DNA from: Knoxdaviesia capensis
Lineage: Eukaryota > Ascomycota > Sordariomycetes > Microascales > Gondwanamycetaceae
Length of the DNA: 64,000 bases
Assembly: GCA_001510575.1 (NCBI GenBank)
Contig: LNGK01000005.1
Location: forward strand, 2,115,234 to 2,179,233
Direction: 5' to 3'
The notes under the pieces are model-generated. The model worked only from the letters and a program-made list of their open reading frames with translations. It was not told where the DNA came from and searched no databases. This document shows positions 24,301 to 35,942 of the stretch, in pieces. How positions within the stretch are numbered: position 1 is the stretch's first letter; each line of letters begins with the position of its first letter. The translations under genes and the position numbers were made by a program.

Positions 24301-27300
24301 CAGATGTCTGTGACACAATCCAGGCGGCTCAGCAAGATTGAGACACAAGATTGAAGTAGCGAAAGGAGAGACACATTTGAATTCCGGAGTATTGATTGCA
24401 GGCTGGACAAAGATGGGGGAAAAGTGCGCCGGATAGAGTGAGACAAACCGTCCTGCGAGAATTTTGAAATTGGAGAGGAGGAGGAGGAGCCAGGAGCATA
24501 TCCTGCAAAATATTGTTTCCAGAACAAATCAGTCCCGCCGGGTTGGTTGAAACAATATTCCATAAACTGCGACAAGGGAATTTCATGTTCAAGTTCTGCT
24601 CCATGCATTAGAGACTCAACTTCATGAAGCATTGTATCCATCGCTGCAGCGTCGTATATCGCATGATGACAGAAGATGTAGAGATATGGCTCATCACTCT
24701 CGCATATCTCACCAAATGCAATGGGCGGGTACATGGAGTTGACGGGGCTGCAAATATATGCGGACAAGGAACTAACGCAGTCTTCGGCGCTGGAGAATCT
24801 GTCCCACTTAAGAGGACTCTCAGAAAGAACAGCCTGAGCAAATGGAATATCTGCGAACGGGGTTGCAATGAAACAAGATCGAAAGAGGCTCCTGTTGTGG
24901 CTTAATCTGGCCCATGATCTCCTCAAGTCTTCGACTGAACAGTTGATCTTGAAGACGATCATATTGCAATAGGCTTTTTCAGCCCGAGAGGAGAGCATCG
25001 TCTGTTGCAAAGGCGTGCAAGGGAGTATCTGCTGCACGTGCAACCCAGATTCCTCAAACTGCGCCATCGTATCAGCAACAAATGTGTGTGGAAATAGCTG
25101 GATGGGAAGATTGGTAGTCGGGCTCGGGATAGCACTGCATTGGTCTATGTAGGCAGCAATACCAGAGACCGACGTCTGTTTCAGAACGTCTGAAACTAAT
25201 ATGGTCACAGAAAACAACTTGGAAAGGCCCTTCGAAATCGATATGGCGACAATTGAGTCAATTCCGAGTGCTGTCAGGGGCGACCATCGGGTGATTTCAG
25301 ATTCCGGAATGGCGAGTGCTTGTGAAAAGTATTCAATGATCCGCCTCTCCGTCGATGTCCAGTTTGCTTCGTCCATGTTCAAAATGTCACGATTCAAGGC
25401 AGCGGCCGTCAAGTATTGTTCGGAAGCTTGGTGAAATACATCGTGAAGCCGGGCCATATTCACCTTCCCACTATTGGTAAGAGGAACAGAAGATATCGGG
25501 ATAATATATGTCGGGATCATATAAGATGAGAGCGTTTGCTCTAGGTGTCTAAACAAGACGATATTGGTTGCCTTTAGGTTGTCATCGATGGCGAGTGCAT
25601 GAGTGTCCGGCTTGGAATGTTGTTGCCGGAGATAATCTGTAGGGACGTAGAATGCTACCAAGCGGCTTGTGTTTCCGGTCAAAGAAATCAAAGTGCACAT
25701 TGAAAAGGAAACCGATTCCATCTCGGACAATGCAGACTCGATTTCGCGAGTTTCAACTCGCTGGCCTCGGATTTTCACTTGGCCATCAATTCGATTCAAT
25801 ATCAAAAGGGACCGATCCGGGAGCATCCTTCCAAGGTCCCCTGACCTGTAAATGCGCCCAAATTGCGGATGGTCGATGAACTTTTCGTTGGTCAGAGAGT
25901 CCATATTGAGATATCCCTGGACAACCTGGTCGCCTCCGAAGCATAGTTCTCCAACAGCTCCAAGCGGAACGCAGAAGAGGCTGTCCAGTTCAAGCACAAA
26001 TGCAGAAGTATTGGGAAATGAGAACCCCAGATGATTGATTCGATCGTGTGCTTCCATTTTCTTGACTGTGCATATGTTTGTCGTCTCCGAAGGCCCGTAT
26101 CCTAAAGAGGAACATCTTTTGTTAGCTACCTAGACGGCAGGACCCCATGAATATCGTGCACGACTTTAGAACTCACCTTGGAACAGAATTCCCGACCAAT
26201 TTTGGGCAACAACCTCTGTCATGGGTTCGCCGGCAGTAACCAAAAACTGGACGTTAGGAACATTCTGTCTCTTGGTAATGGCGGCAACCGTTGGGGTCAG
26301 ACTTAGATGAGTTATTCCAAGATCGCGGATAGTCGCCTCAAAATCGTGGAACAAGTGGTCGTTTGATGCCGAGCAAAGACAGCCTCCTGTGGTCCACGTG
26401 TAAAAGATCTCAAAAACCGAGACATCAAATGCGTGCGAGCAGGCCTGAAGAAATCTGGAATCTGACGCCGACGGATAGATATCCCGCAAGGAATTGATAT
26501 TGCTCATTAGGTTGCCATGGGTCGCAACGATCCCCTTCGGAGTACCCGTGGTACCTGACGTGAAGATAATATAAGCAGGTGACGATGGTGAGATTGTTCG
26601 CATAGGGTTGTCCGAGCTCCGGTCGAGTAATGGCGTTGTTTCAATATTGATAGCCGTGATGTGCAGATGCTGCATGTCATTTACCAGCCCAAATGAATGC
26701 GTATCACAAACGCAAAGACGTGTGCCCGAGCTTTGGAGAATGCTGGACATCCTCGCCGCCGGTGTAGATGGTAGCAAGGGGAGATACGCTTTGCCACATT
26801 TCAGAATTGCGAGAATCGAAGCATAGAGCAGGACTGATTTCTCCATGACGATGGCAATATGTGTAGCGTCATTTTCAAAATCTAGCAACTGGTGTGCTAT
26901 TTGATTTGAAAGTTCGTTGAGCTCCAGATAAGTGAGTGTCCTGTTCGTTGCAGAAAACATGTCATAGAAGCTAATGGCAGCCTTGTCCCCACTGCGTGAC
27001 ACAGTGGCTTCAACTGCCGTGGCGATGTTGATAGCCTCTGGCATGCTGATGAAATTCTTGTTATATATTGAGGAAAGTTCAGTAGACCGGCGCGGCAGAA
27101 GAAGCCTCAGGATCTCGGAAGGCAAGTCCGCAAATAGGCATACCAGGTCATCCAGCTGCTCAAGCATCTGAACAGCGAATGACTCGGGAATGTCTGACGT
27201 GTGGAAGGTCGCCGAGCATATAAATCCAGATTGACTTGGCTCAACTTCAATCAGGAGCTTGGTTTCTAACCTGTCAAGGTGGGCGGTTTCAACAACTGAA

Positions 27301-30300
27301 AAGCCATCCGAGGGGGTATGCGGGTCTACCACAGGCTGCTGGTAGACGAACATGACATCGTACAGGTTCTGACCGGACGGTATGTTGGCGACAGCTCTTA
27401 TATCTTGAAGAGAAACAGCCCCGTGATCAAGAAGGTTCTGGTTAGACAGATGAATCCACAGGACGAGATCTTGCACGGTTTTGACTTGGCTCAGATCAAT
27501 TCTCATCGGGAGTGTTGAAATCAACGGCCCAACTATTTCATCGATGTCGGGTATTGGCAGTGATCTTCCGGAAACAACTGTGCCTATGACAATATCTGAG
27601 ACACCTTGGACCTCCGACCAAAGCCAGAACAGGGCCGCCTGGAACAGTGACGGGATTGAGGACTGGGTTGACATCCGGAATGCTTCTGCAGCAGGGTGTG
27701 TGATTGACAGGGGGTTTGACACTTTTCTGATCTCGTTCGAAGCCATAACCTTTGTGGTGAGAACCGGGAACTGGGAATATGTAAGCCCCAACAAGTACTC
27801 CGCCCAAAAAGTCTTGCTCCCATCAAGATAATCCGTGTTGAGTCTGCTTTGATGGAAATCAACAACGGCACTGAGCCCTTGCCGGGCCAATCTTGGAGAT
27901 TTGCTCTCCAATATGCCTCGCAAGTCTTGCAGAAGGAGATCGATCGACCAGCCATCGTAGATGGCATGGTGGAGAAGAAGTCTGGCACGGGTGTGAGAAG
28001 TTTGACTGGGAATAATCTCGATTCTCCATGGCCGAAGGAAGTCGGTCGGAGTTATCAACTGAAACTGATTTGAAAACTCGCTCACCAACTGGATCTGCTC
28101 GGTCAATATATCTGGAAAAACAACGTGATGCCAGTTATCTTCCAGATATGCAAATCCAGTGCAAAGCATGTTGTGATTTCGAGCCAGCGTTGACAAGGCC
28201 GATGTAATTCTTTCCACATCATATCGACAGTTGAAGCTCAGATCGATGGTATTGCAATACAGTGATGGATGGCGCATTGTTTCAAATATCATCGAAATCT
28301 GAGTCGGGAGACATGGATACACTTGCTCAATGTTGAAATCGGAGTTGGCGAAGTCAGGGGATTTCAGGAACGAATCTCTCAGCCAGTCGTAGCTCGCTTT
28401 GTCTTGGTTGGTTGAACTTGTAGTGGCGTGACTCTGCTTTGCCTCTTTCACGATATCGGTGATACTTTTCATCTTCAGCACCTGCGTTACGGAAAGCTCT
28501 ATTCCAAGGGCCCTCAACCTGGACAGAAGTTTAATCACTGATATTGAATCCAGGCCAATTGAAGGAAGGTGGCTTGAAAGCTCGATGGGCGTTGCTAGGA
28601 TATCAGATAGGGCCGCAGCAACTGCATGTGAAATAACAGTTTGCTCGCTCGATAGTTCCGGGAGGTTGTCTGGAACAGATACGGCCCGTGTATCGTATTC
28701 TGAGACCAGCCGTTTGCGATCGACTTTTCCGGATGGTAAGCGTGGAAAAGCAGAATAGACAATGACATCCCGAGGAACCATGAATTCTGGCAGCCAGGCT
28801 CTGCACACATCCAGGATGGTGTCAATTGATGAGCTTGTCTCTTGGCCATCAACAGCACAAAACAGCACCAGGTTCTGCCGAATCACTCGTGCCACTGCTC
28901 CATGACAGGAGGCTGCTCGAAGGGCTGCTTGTTCGATCTCCCCCAGCTCAATTCTTTGGCCACGGAGCTTGACCTGGCCGTCAGATATCCGGCCGAGAAT
29001 CTCAAACTGGCCATTCTCCAACATTCTCGCTCTGTCTCCGGTACGATAAAGGCGACCATATGGAGTTTCAATGAAGGCACTGGAGGTTAGCTCGGGTCTA
29101 TTCAGGTAACCATTTGCAAGCTGGTGTCCCCCGACAGCCAATTCGCCAGACTGTCCTGTGGGCAGGAGTGCGATGTCCTTATCTGCTTTCCAGTATGAAT
29201 CGTCATGCTCGGCAATAACAAAACACGAGACCGAACTCAGGGGAACTCCAATACACCGTGGGCTATCGGTGGTAAGCATGGCTGGTGCCAGAGTACTAGG
29301 AAACCAGAAAGCGGTTAGATGCCGTGAGTATTCCAGTTCACTTCACATGATGGATGGCCTTACCAATGAATCGCAGCCTCTGTAGGTCCGTACATGCCCC
29401 ATAAAATTGACACCTTGTCTTCACAGCCCCCGAATTCCCGTATGACAGGTTCAGAGAGCATCTCTCCAATCGTGAGAAGAAGCTTTAGCCCGGGGACACT
29501 GGCCCTTGTTTGGAGAAGGCTACCTGCAACCGAAGGAGTGAGCTCACAAGCATCTACACCCATGTCTCGGATAGTCCCTGGTAAGTCATGGAGCATTTTC
29601 ATCCGATCACAGCTAACCAGGGTTGCTCCACGGTATAGCGGAAAGAAGATCTCGAAAACTGACACGTCGAATGTCGGTGCCGCAAATTGTAGAAAGCGAC
29701 TGAACTGTGGGATGTGAACATCGTGCGCCTTCAAGCTCTGGGCGGCGGATAGGTGTGAAACGCCAACACCCTTTGGTGTTCCTGTGGATCCAGACGTATA
29801 CATGACATACGCAAGAGACTCCGGCTTGGCCGGCCGTCGAGCTTGGATGGTCTCAACGTCTGGATGGCTTCGATCAGGATCTGGGTGGGGTGTTCCATTG
29901 ATATGTGGCTCAAGGGGTAGGGTGATAACGCGAATATCCAGTCCCAGGAGAAGGAATTTGGAAGCATAGTCCTTGGTGGTCAATACAACTGATGCGGTCA
30001 CATCTTCAAGGATAAATCGAAGTCGATCAGCGGGAGTATCGAGGTTCAACGGACAGAAGGCAGCCCCAGCTTTCAGAATAGCCAGCTCGGCAATATAAAG
30101 ATCACTGCACTGAGGAATCATCAACGGGACGATCTGGTCGTCGGAGTGACCCCGTGGGGAGCTGTCAAGAGCTGCTATGATGATCTCTGCGAGAGTCGAA
30201 GTTGACTTATGAAGCTGATCATAGGAAAGAGAAGCCCGGGACCCGGTGGGCCCGAGTTCATCGATAGCAACAGTGCTAGAAGAGACAGTCGTCACAAGCT

Positions 30301-30361
30301 CATGAAGGAGGTTCGTTCCCTTCTGAAGGGTTGGATGTGGATTGGCGATTGAGGCATGCAT
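15341..30361 (-). CDS. sidC: Ferrichrome-type siderophore NRPS (SidC-like)
   Basis: Five exons, 30361-29364, 29295-26177, 26101-23923, 23854-15541 and 15469-15341, join in frame to 4,912 residues. The domain order I read is A1 (about 1-530), T1 (Ser583), C1 (HHAIYDG, 775), A2 (about 1085-1590), T2 (Ser1655), C2 (HHAIYDA, 1851), T3 (Ser2196), C3 (HHSLYDA, 2411), A3 (about 2720-3230), T4 (Ser3298), C4 (FHGLYDA, 3510), T5 (Ser3856), C5 (AHALYDG, 4065), T6 (Ser4415), C6 (HHALYDS, 4620). There is no thioesterase, and the terminal C domain should release the cyclic peptide. The product should be a hexapeptide of three N5-acyl-N5-hydroxyornithines plus Gly/Ser/Ala, such as ferricrocin, for intracellular iron storage. 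It is divergent from sidA. Compared with the Aspergillus SidC layout I remember (3A, 5T, 5C), it has an extra T3-C3 pair. The last 42 residues are in a separate small exon with a TACTAAC branch site. The exact product is inferred. Confidence 0.95.
15470..15540 (-). other. sidC: Last intron of the NRPS gene
   Basis: The intron has donor GTAAGT, a perfect TACTAAC branch site at about 15487-15493, a pyrimidine tract and acceptor CTAG. Reading through it instead gives a short Asn/Arg-rich tail and a stop at 15484. Splicing instead adds a C-domain-like tail (start GNSMDIEIAISG) up to the stop at 15341. Confidence 0.85.
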
Positions 30362-33054
30362 TTTCTATCGTTCTGCTGTTGGATACAACACGGGTGAAAG
30401 CAATTTGGAGGAAGTTAATATCTTGATTCTAGCTATGGACACAGTTCATGGGGTGAATATCCAAGAGAGCCACGAATGACGGCAGATTGAAGTATATGGG
30501 AAAATTCCCAAGGCGATATATATCAGAAGCAGCAAAACCTAGATGAGAAAATCCGAGAGCACAGCTGTGAGGAGAGGTCTGGGTACTGCAGCTTCCATAC
30601 TAGGGACCATCCATACATATCAGCAGAGAGCTGATAGTGGAGACATGTCCTCCCAAGCTCACTTCAGTGAAAATAAGCAAGGGCGCTCGTGTGTGTGTTT
30701 GTGTGTGTCCCGAGACTCCAGGTGTGACAAAGGAAGAAGGTGAAGGGCATTTCTGTGACTATTATGTATAGGTCACCTCTGTGATATTGTGATGTATCAC
30801 CAGTGGTAAATGCTCTGTCGACACTTGTCGGCTAGGCAAGTGTCCAATAGTGGACGGGGAAGGTCAAGAGGTGATAACGCATGACCCGGGACTTTCAGGT
30901 TCAACGGGCACTGCACCGGTCCCCACGGCTCGACGCATGTCTGGGAGCCAATCAAGGAGAAAGTGATTACTCGTGAACCCGTCGTTTCCATCGTGATATC
31001 TGGAGAAGCGTGCTTGCAAGCGAGGGCAGTTGGTCAGATGGAGCTGGAAACTGACCTGTAAGAAGCGAGGAATTACTCAGCCTAGCAGAGCCTCGCCTTT
31101 TTGTGCGTGTGTGTGTGTGTGAGAGAGAGGTGTCGTCCATGTGAAGGAAATATCTTTCTGGCAAAAAATGGTAACATACCACAGCGAGGTGGGACGTGGT
31201 ATCGATGGTTGATATGTTCACCCTCAGAGCGTGGGATGGTGCTAGGTAGGCAGCTAAGTTTGGAGGTACACGAGTTCTTATTTACAGAAAGGATGCATGG
31301 GCATACGCAGGGAGGGACTCATGACTGTAAGTACCCTCTCTACTCAGACGTGATGAACCATGGTGTGATTGATAGCGTCTGTAAAGCCAGATATCCAGTT
31401 CCCGTTTCGAGGGACTTTTACTCTATTCCATTGTGATCCGATACCCCCCCATCCGAAGCTTGTTGGACGCAGCGAGATAGAAGCATGTGCGTACTGTTTC
31501 GACCATTAATGTGATGTGGACATTCACTAACACCAGGAACAGAACTTGGACAGATATTATGACGACCCCATTTTCTTTTCCAATGATATGTATATAAGCC
31601 AGAGGAAGGAATCACGGCCAGTGCATGTCGCTCATCCTTCTATGTGTTTTCCAGAAGGAAATTCTACATTCTGTTACTTTTTACTTTATTTTAATTTTTT
31701 TGCTTGTTGTTGGTTTTTAAGAAACAACCCAAAAGGCACAAGTGTGGCACGGGTGTGTGGTTAGATAGGTACTGTTGTTATGTTCATCGGTCGGTTATGT
31801 GGGTGTTGTTTGCCATGAATGGCCGTAAAATGCCCACAACCTTCCCGTATGTGCATCTACGATGTACATGCAAGTACATGTACCAAGTGAATATTTATGT
31901 CCTCGTCCACCGGCCCAAGAAACACGGATGTGGTGGGCATAAGAACACCTAGACAAAGTCCACTGGCAAAGTTCATGGGGGCGCTTCAAGTCGGTTCAAA
32001 GTCGTTACCACTTCAGATGGGAGAAGGAGGGGTATTTTGGGATTTTTCCCTTTCTTTCTTTCTTTTTTTTTTTTTTTTTTTGGTGGGGGGGCGGCTTCAA
32101 GTGGGGTCCAGGACGAAAATCAAAGTAGCAGAAACAGAACAGGAGACCAGATTTATGGTGTTGTCAGTCGGAGGAATTGTTGAATGTACCCAAGAATAAA
32201 TAGAAATAAATCCTCCTCTCTGCCTGTGACGACTGCGCCATGACGGATTTATTATGCTCGAGCAAGGCGGCACCGGAGGAGCGTCCCAGGGACGGCGAGT
32301 GCCGACCGAGGAGAAAATAGAAATAAAAATAGAATAAATGAAGTAAAGGAAATAGATAAATCATCGGTGCTCGTCCTGTACCTATCAAACACACAAATGC
32401 TGTTGTCCTCTTTACCGAAACGGGCCACAAACCAAACTGGAATCCCGCATCAGTCGAAGAAAGGCAGGTCCTTCCGGGCCGAGATTACACACACTACCAG
32501 CTCCGAGCCGAGGAAGCCTTGGTGTGAGAGTGGGCCGTTAAGGAAGAAACGGCGGTGACTCGCTTTCTTTGCTGGAGACGAGACGAGGAAATGAAGGGCA
32601 GAAGAGATAAAAAGAGAAAGAAAAAAAAGAAAAAGGCCACCCCACAGTCAGTTTGGCCAGTAGCCAACTCCACGGAACCTTGACGATCTTGTCCGGGGGC
32701 ACCAGCCACTCCTTTTTGTATCTGTGCGTGTGCGTAAAGGACGTGCAAGATGCTGCTGTTCATGAACTATAGCGGTTTACTTACTCAATTTCATTGCGAT
32801 AACTGTCAATATTCCGAGCTCCCTGAGAGGGATCTGCCCAGCTCCAAACCTCGTCTCAGGCTGTACCTCCTGAGTCGGCTCCGTTCTAGCCCAAATACCC
32901 AACCGCTAAAGATATACACATCCACGTATGGCTATGTTGCATTTCGTGACTCGGTAGATTCTTTTCTTGGCCCAGGTGGAAGAATCTTCATTCGAGGCCG
33001 GGGTGGGTTGCCGTCTTGCTCCTTGATCAAAACTGCATGTGGCTAAGATAATTT

Positions 33055-33073
33055 TTATCAGATCATCAGATAA
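33055..33073. promoter_or_regulatory. Paired SreA-type GATA module, copy 1
   Basis: TTATCAGATCATCAGATAA holds two perfect ATCWGATAA sites in opposite orientation (33055-33063 minus, 33065-33073 plus) sharing a 1-base spacer. A further GATAA lies at 33047-33051. ATCWGATAA is the established consensus of the iron-responsive GATA repressor SreA in Aspergillus. The module lies 2.7 kb from the sidC start and 2.9 kb from the sidA start. Confidence 0.75.
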
Positions 33074-33615
33074 TTCCCTCACAGTCCAAAGCGGCCCTCA
33101 AATGCTGGCTTCCCGGTATAGGAACATCATTATGGACTAAGGAAAAAGAAAATTACAAGGCCATGCCCATGTCGCCAACAGGAGCTAGAACCCGATTAAA
33201 ATTTTTCGTCCAGGGGGGGGGGAAGGTTTACGTACTTCTCTCGTGCATTGCATTGACCGCGCAAGTCTGCATGTTGGACGCCGCTACGGGTCTCAAGAGA
33301 GAGGATATCCACCAAGAAGCTAGTTGTGTGCCTCTGGGATTCTCGTCGCTGAGGGACAGGAATAGCTGGGAAACACACCTACCTGTTGTCCCCGGTACAT
33401 ACATACATGATAAGGACCAGATATTATGCATAGCACCATAAGAACTTTTGCCCACTGCAACCGAATTCAAGCAAGGAAAAAGAAAAGAAAAAAAAGAAGA
33501 AAAAAACCCCTGCTGAAAGTGGTATGGCACGATAGTGTAGCTAGATTGGGACTAGACGGCCCCAGCCCCACCGGGCCCGGCATCGGAAGTGGTGATATTT
33601 TCAAATCATATTTGC

Positions 33616-33634
33616 TTATCAGATCATCAGATTA
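33616..33634. promoter_or_regulatory. Paired SreA-type GATA module, copy 2
   Basis: TTATCAGATCATCAGATTA matches copy 1 at 18 of 19 bases, while the flanks do not match. It has one perfect ATCWGATAA site on the minus strand (33616-33624) and one degenerate site. It lies 2.3 kb upstream of sidA. Confidence 0.7.
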
Positions 33635-35522
33635 CTCGCCCTGGATGGAAGGATCCTTACACCTGGCCCTCCCCACCCCTCCTCGTATAGGTCCCGACCT
33701 GGTCTTCTACGAACTTTCTCCATGCAGAATCCTGGGCCCGTCTCCGTAATATTGCAACCCGAGGCCAACAGCCTGCACTCACACGTCTTTTTCTTCTGTT
33801 CTTTTCTGCTGTTTCGGAGGAGCAAAAAAAAGTCTTCATGGCTAACTCCCCGGTCACAGAGGGCGAAAATTTTTCTTGTCCCGTCTGGGCTCGTTAGTCC
33901 AAAATATGCAGAGTCGCAACCGCCGGTGATGTGCTTGAATAACTGAATTAAAAAGAAAATTGGGTTTTGGAAGAGCACGTCTGGCCCTGCTCAATGCCAC
34001 TCACTCCACACGCTTTTGTCCTGCCCACCATATCCTCTCCGCTACCCGGCCACTTTTGGTTCTCTCTTACGCTCATATCTTACGATTTCTCACCACGCAA
34101 GTAGCCCACACAGTAGAATATGTAACCCTTCAGCCTTCTGGACGTAACACTGGTGGTGTTCTCTGTCGTTGAAAATTTTCGGGTGCCTGTCTCATTTCAA
34201 CTTGTGGGGAATTGCAAGCCCACGGTCGAAGCACCACCACGGCCACCTGTGAAGAATCGATGGAATGGGACACAGGGAAGAGAAAGGAAAGGAAAAAAAA
34301 AGAAGGAAAAAACACTTCCTGCCTCCACATCACCAGACTGGCTCCTGAATAATTTCCTCTATCTCCGTCCCCGTCTCCGAAGCCGAGTTTCTCCGCAGCG
34401 AACCATCCACATGTAGCCAACTTGCACCATCGACACACCAGCTTCGGCGCCGAGAAACCGCGTCGGGATGTGTTCTCGAAAATTGTATTGTTCGGAGTAG
34501 TATGTACTGCAGTGTACAATACACATGGCCAGTCATTTCCTCGTTTTCTCGAACCACGCAGTCCCCCCGGGATGCCTGGCTAGCTATACACCCATTCTAT
34601 GCATCAGTCTCGGGAGTGTCCATTCCCTACTCCGAAAGTCCTCACCCATACAGTAGGGACCGTGACGAGCGAGCGATTCCCGCGCCGCTTCTAACGCCGC
34701 CCCTCCTTCTATGGACTCCAGTACCTGGTTGACCTGACACTTTTTCCGCTAAAAGTGCAATGCGCCGCACAACCCCAGTGATACAAGATACAAACAGAGC
34801 AAATTTTTAAACGATGGGGCCAGCCACCGAGGGGCCACTTTAGCCCCCAAGCCGCCTCCCGCAACGCTTTCAGGAAGAAGAATGTAGGTACAGTACTGTA
34901 TGGAAATCCGTCCCCACTTCTGACATCTTGAGTGCAAAACTGTTGCGTCAGGTTTAGTCCGGGCCTGGGAGAAGCAGAAGCAAAGTGGTTGAATGCCACA
35001 TAGTCCACATTTGCTGGCCTGCCTAAGTAGTGCTTCTCTCTCTCGTTCTCTCTCTCGTTCTCTCTCTCTCTCATACCTTCGTTTCTCTTTCCCCAACGGA
35101 CTGGAATGAGGCACCGCGGCTGGCTAATCCTGATCAGAATACCGTAATGTCGGTGCGTACACCGATATCCTTCCTGTCTACTGTACTGAGCATATGTATG
35201 GTATTCGGCGATAAGATTCACATGCAAAGAAATCCAAGGTTGAATATAGATCTGCCAGCAATGCATCCGCAATTCCGTCGGCGGTCGGAGGTACTGTACA
35301 CACGTCCAGGATCAACTCATTCGACCCATGTCCAGTATGCACATGTAGCGACTGCTTGGCCATGGCCCAATCGATGTCTGTACTGTATGTAACTACGCTT
35401 CCATTCATCACCTACACAGATCTCTCTCTCTCTGTCGGTCTACTGCGCTCCCAGGTGCCGTATGTAAGCCCATATTTAGTGTAACAGCATGGAAGAAACC
35501 ACACCTATGCTCCGTGCTTCTT

Positions 35523-35586
35523 CCAATGTTAGTGGAAGAGCCCAATTCCTTTTAGTATTAAGTTGCCTAGTCCATGTCTATATAAG
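35523..35586 (+). promoter_or_regulatory. sidA: sidA core promoter: two CCAAT boxes and TATA box
   Basis: CCAAT occurs at 35523-35527 and 35542-35546, and TATATAAG at 35579-35586. A pyrimidine-rich stretch follows (about 35627-35655), as is common at fungal transcription starts. This would give an mRNA leader of about 330 nt before the ATG at 35943. CCAAT boxes fit control by the CBC/HapX iron-starvation complex (inference). GATAA also occurs at 35715-35719. Confidence 0.55.
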
Positions 35587-35756
35587 TGTGATGCTGCCAC
35601 ACCATCTGTGAAGAAAGTGGAAGTTACTCTTTCTTTCCTCTTTCTCTTAACGTCTCCATGCTCAAGCTGTCCTTCCTGCAAGCGGAGCCGCCGTCATTTG
35701 ATGTCCTTACCACAGATAATTTTCTCTTGATTCAAAGCACCACCTCCAGCTATTGA

Positions 35757-35838
35757 GTCTGGCTACACATCTTCTATTCTCCTCGAACCACTTCCTACTA
35801 TTTGGTCTGACTACACATCTTCTATTCTCGTCGAACCG
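35757..35838 (+). repeat. Tandem direct repeat in sidA 5' leader
   Basis: Two copies of about 34 bases lie at 35757-35790 and 35805-35838, with a period of 48 bases and 3 mismatches. The shared core is CTACACATCTTCTATTCTC. It lies between the predicted TATA box and the start codon, so probably in the transcribed leader. Confidence 0.85.
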
Positions 35839-35942
35839 TCATCACCCTTTTGTTTTTAATTGTTTTTCTTGTCCAACTCTCTCGCTATTTCTCTCTGTTC
35901 TTCATCGTCTCCTCCTTCACAGTTCGACCCTGGAAAGCCACA

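Larger units (their letters stand above)
30362..35942. other. 5.6 kb sidC-sidA divergent intergenic region
   Basis: No coding frame in this region is credible. Functional signals are the paired GATA modules at 33055-33073 and 33616-33634, CCAAT and TATA boxes near sidA (35523-35586) and a tandem repeat in the sidA leader (35757-35838). CTGTA pentamers occur at 34888-34900, 35179-35188 and 35291-35301. Near sidC (minus strand) a TATATAT tract lies at about 30516-30522. The length is unusual for a divergent pair and leaves room for a noncoding RNA, which sequence alone cannot show. Confidence 0.6.

Noticed and set aside
35850..35942. N-terminal extension of sidA (hydrophobic, Phe/Leu-rich)
   Set aside because: It begins at TTG, not ATG, and lies in the pyrimidine-rich leader. 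The ATG at 35943 fits the family.
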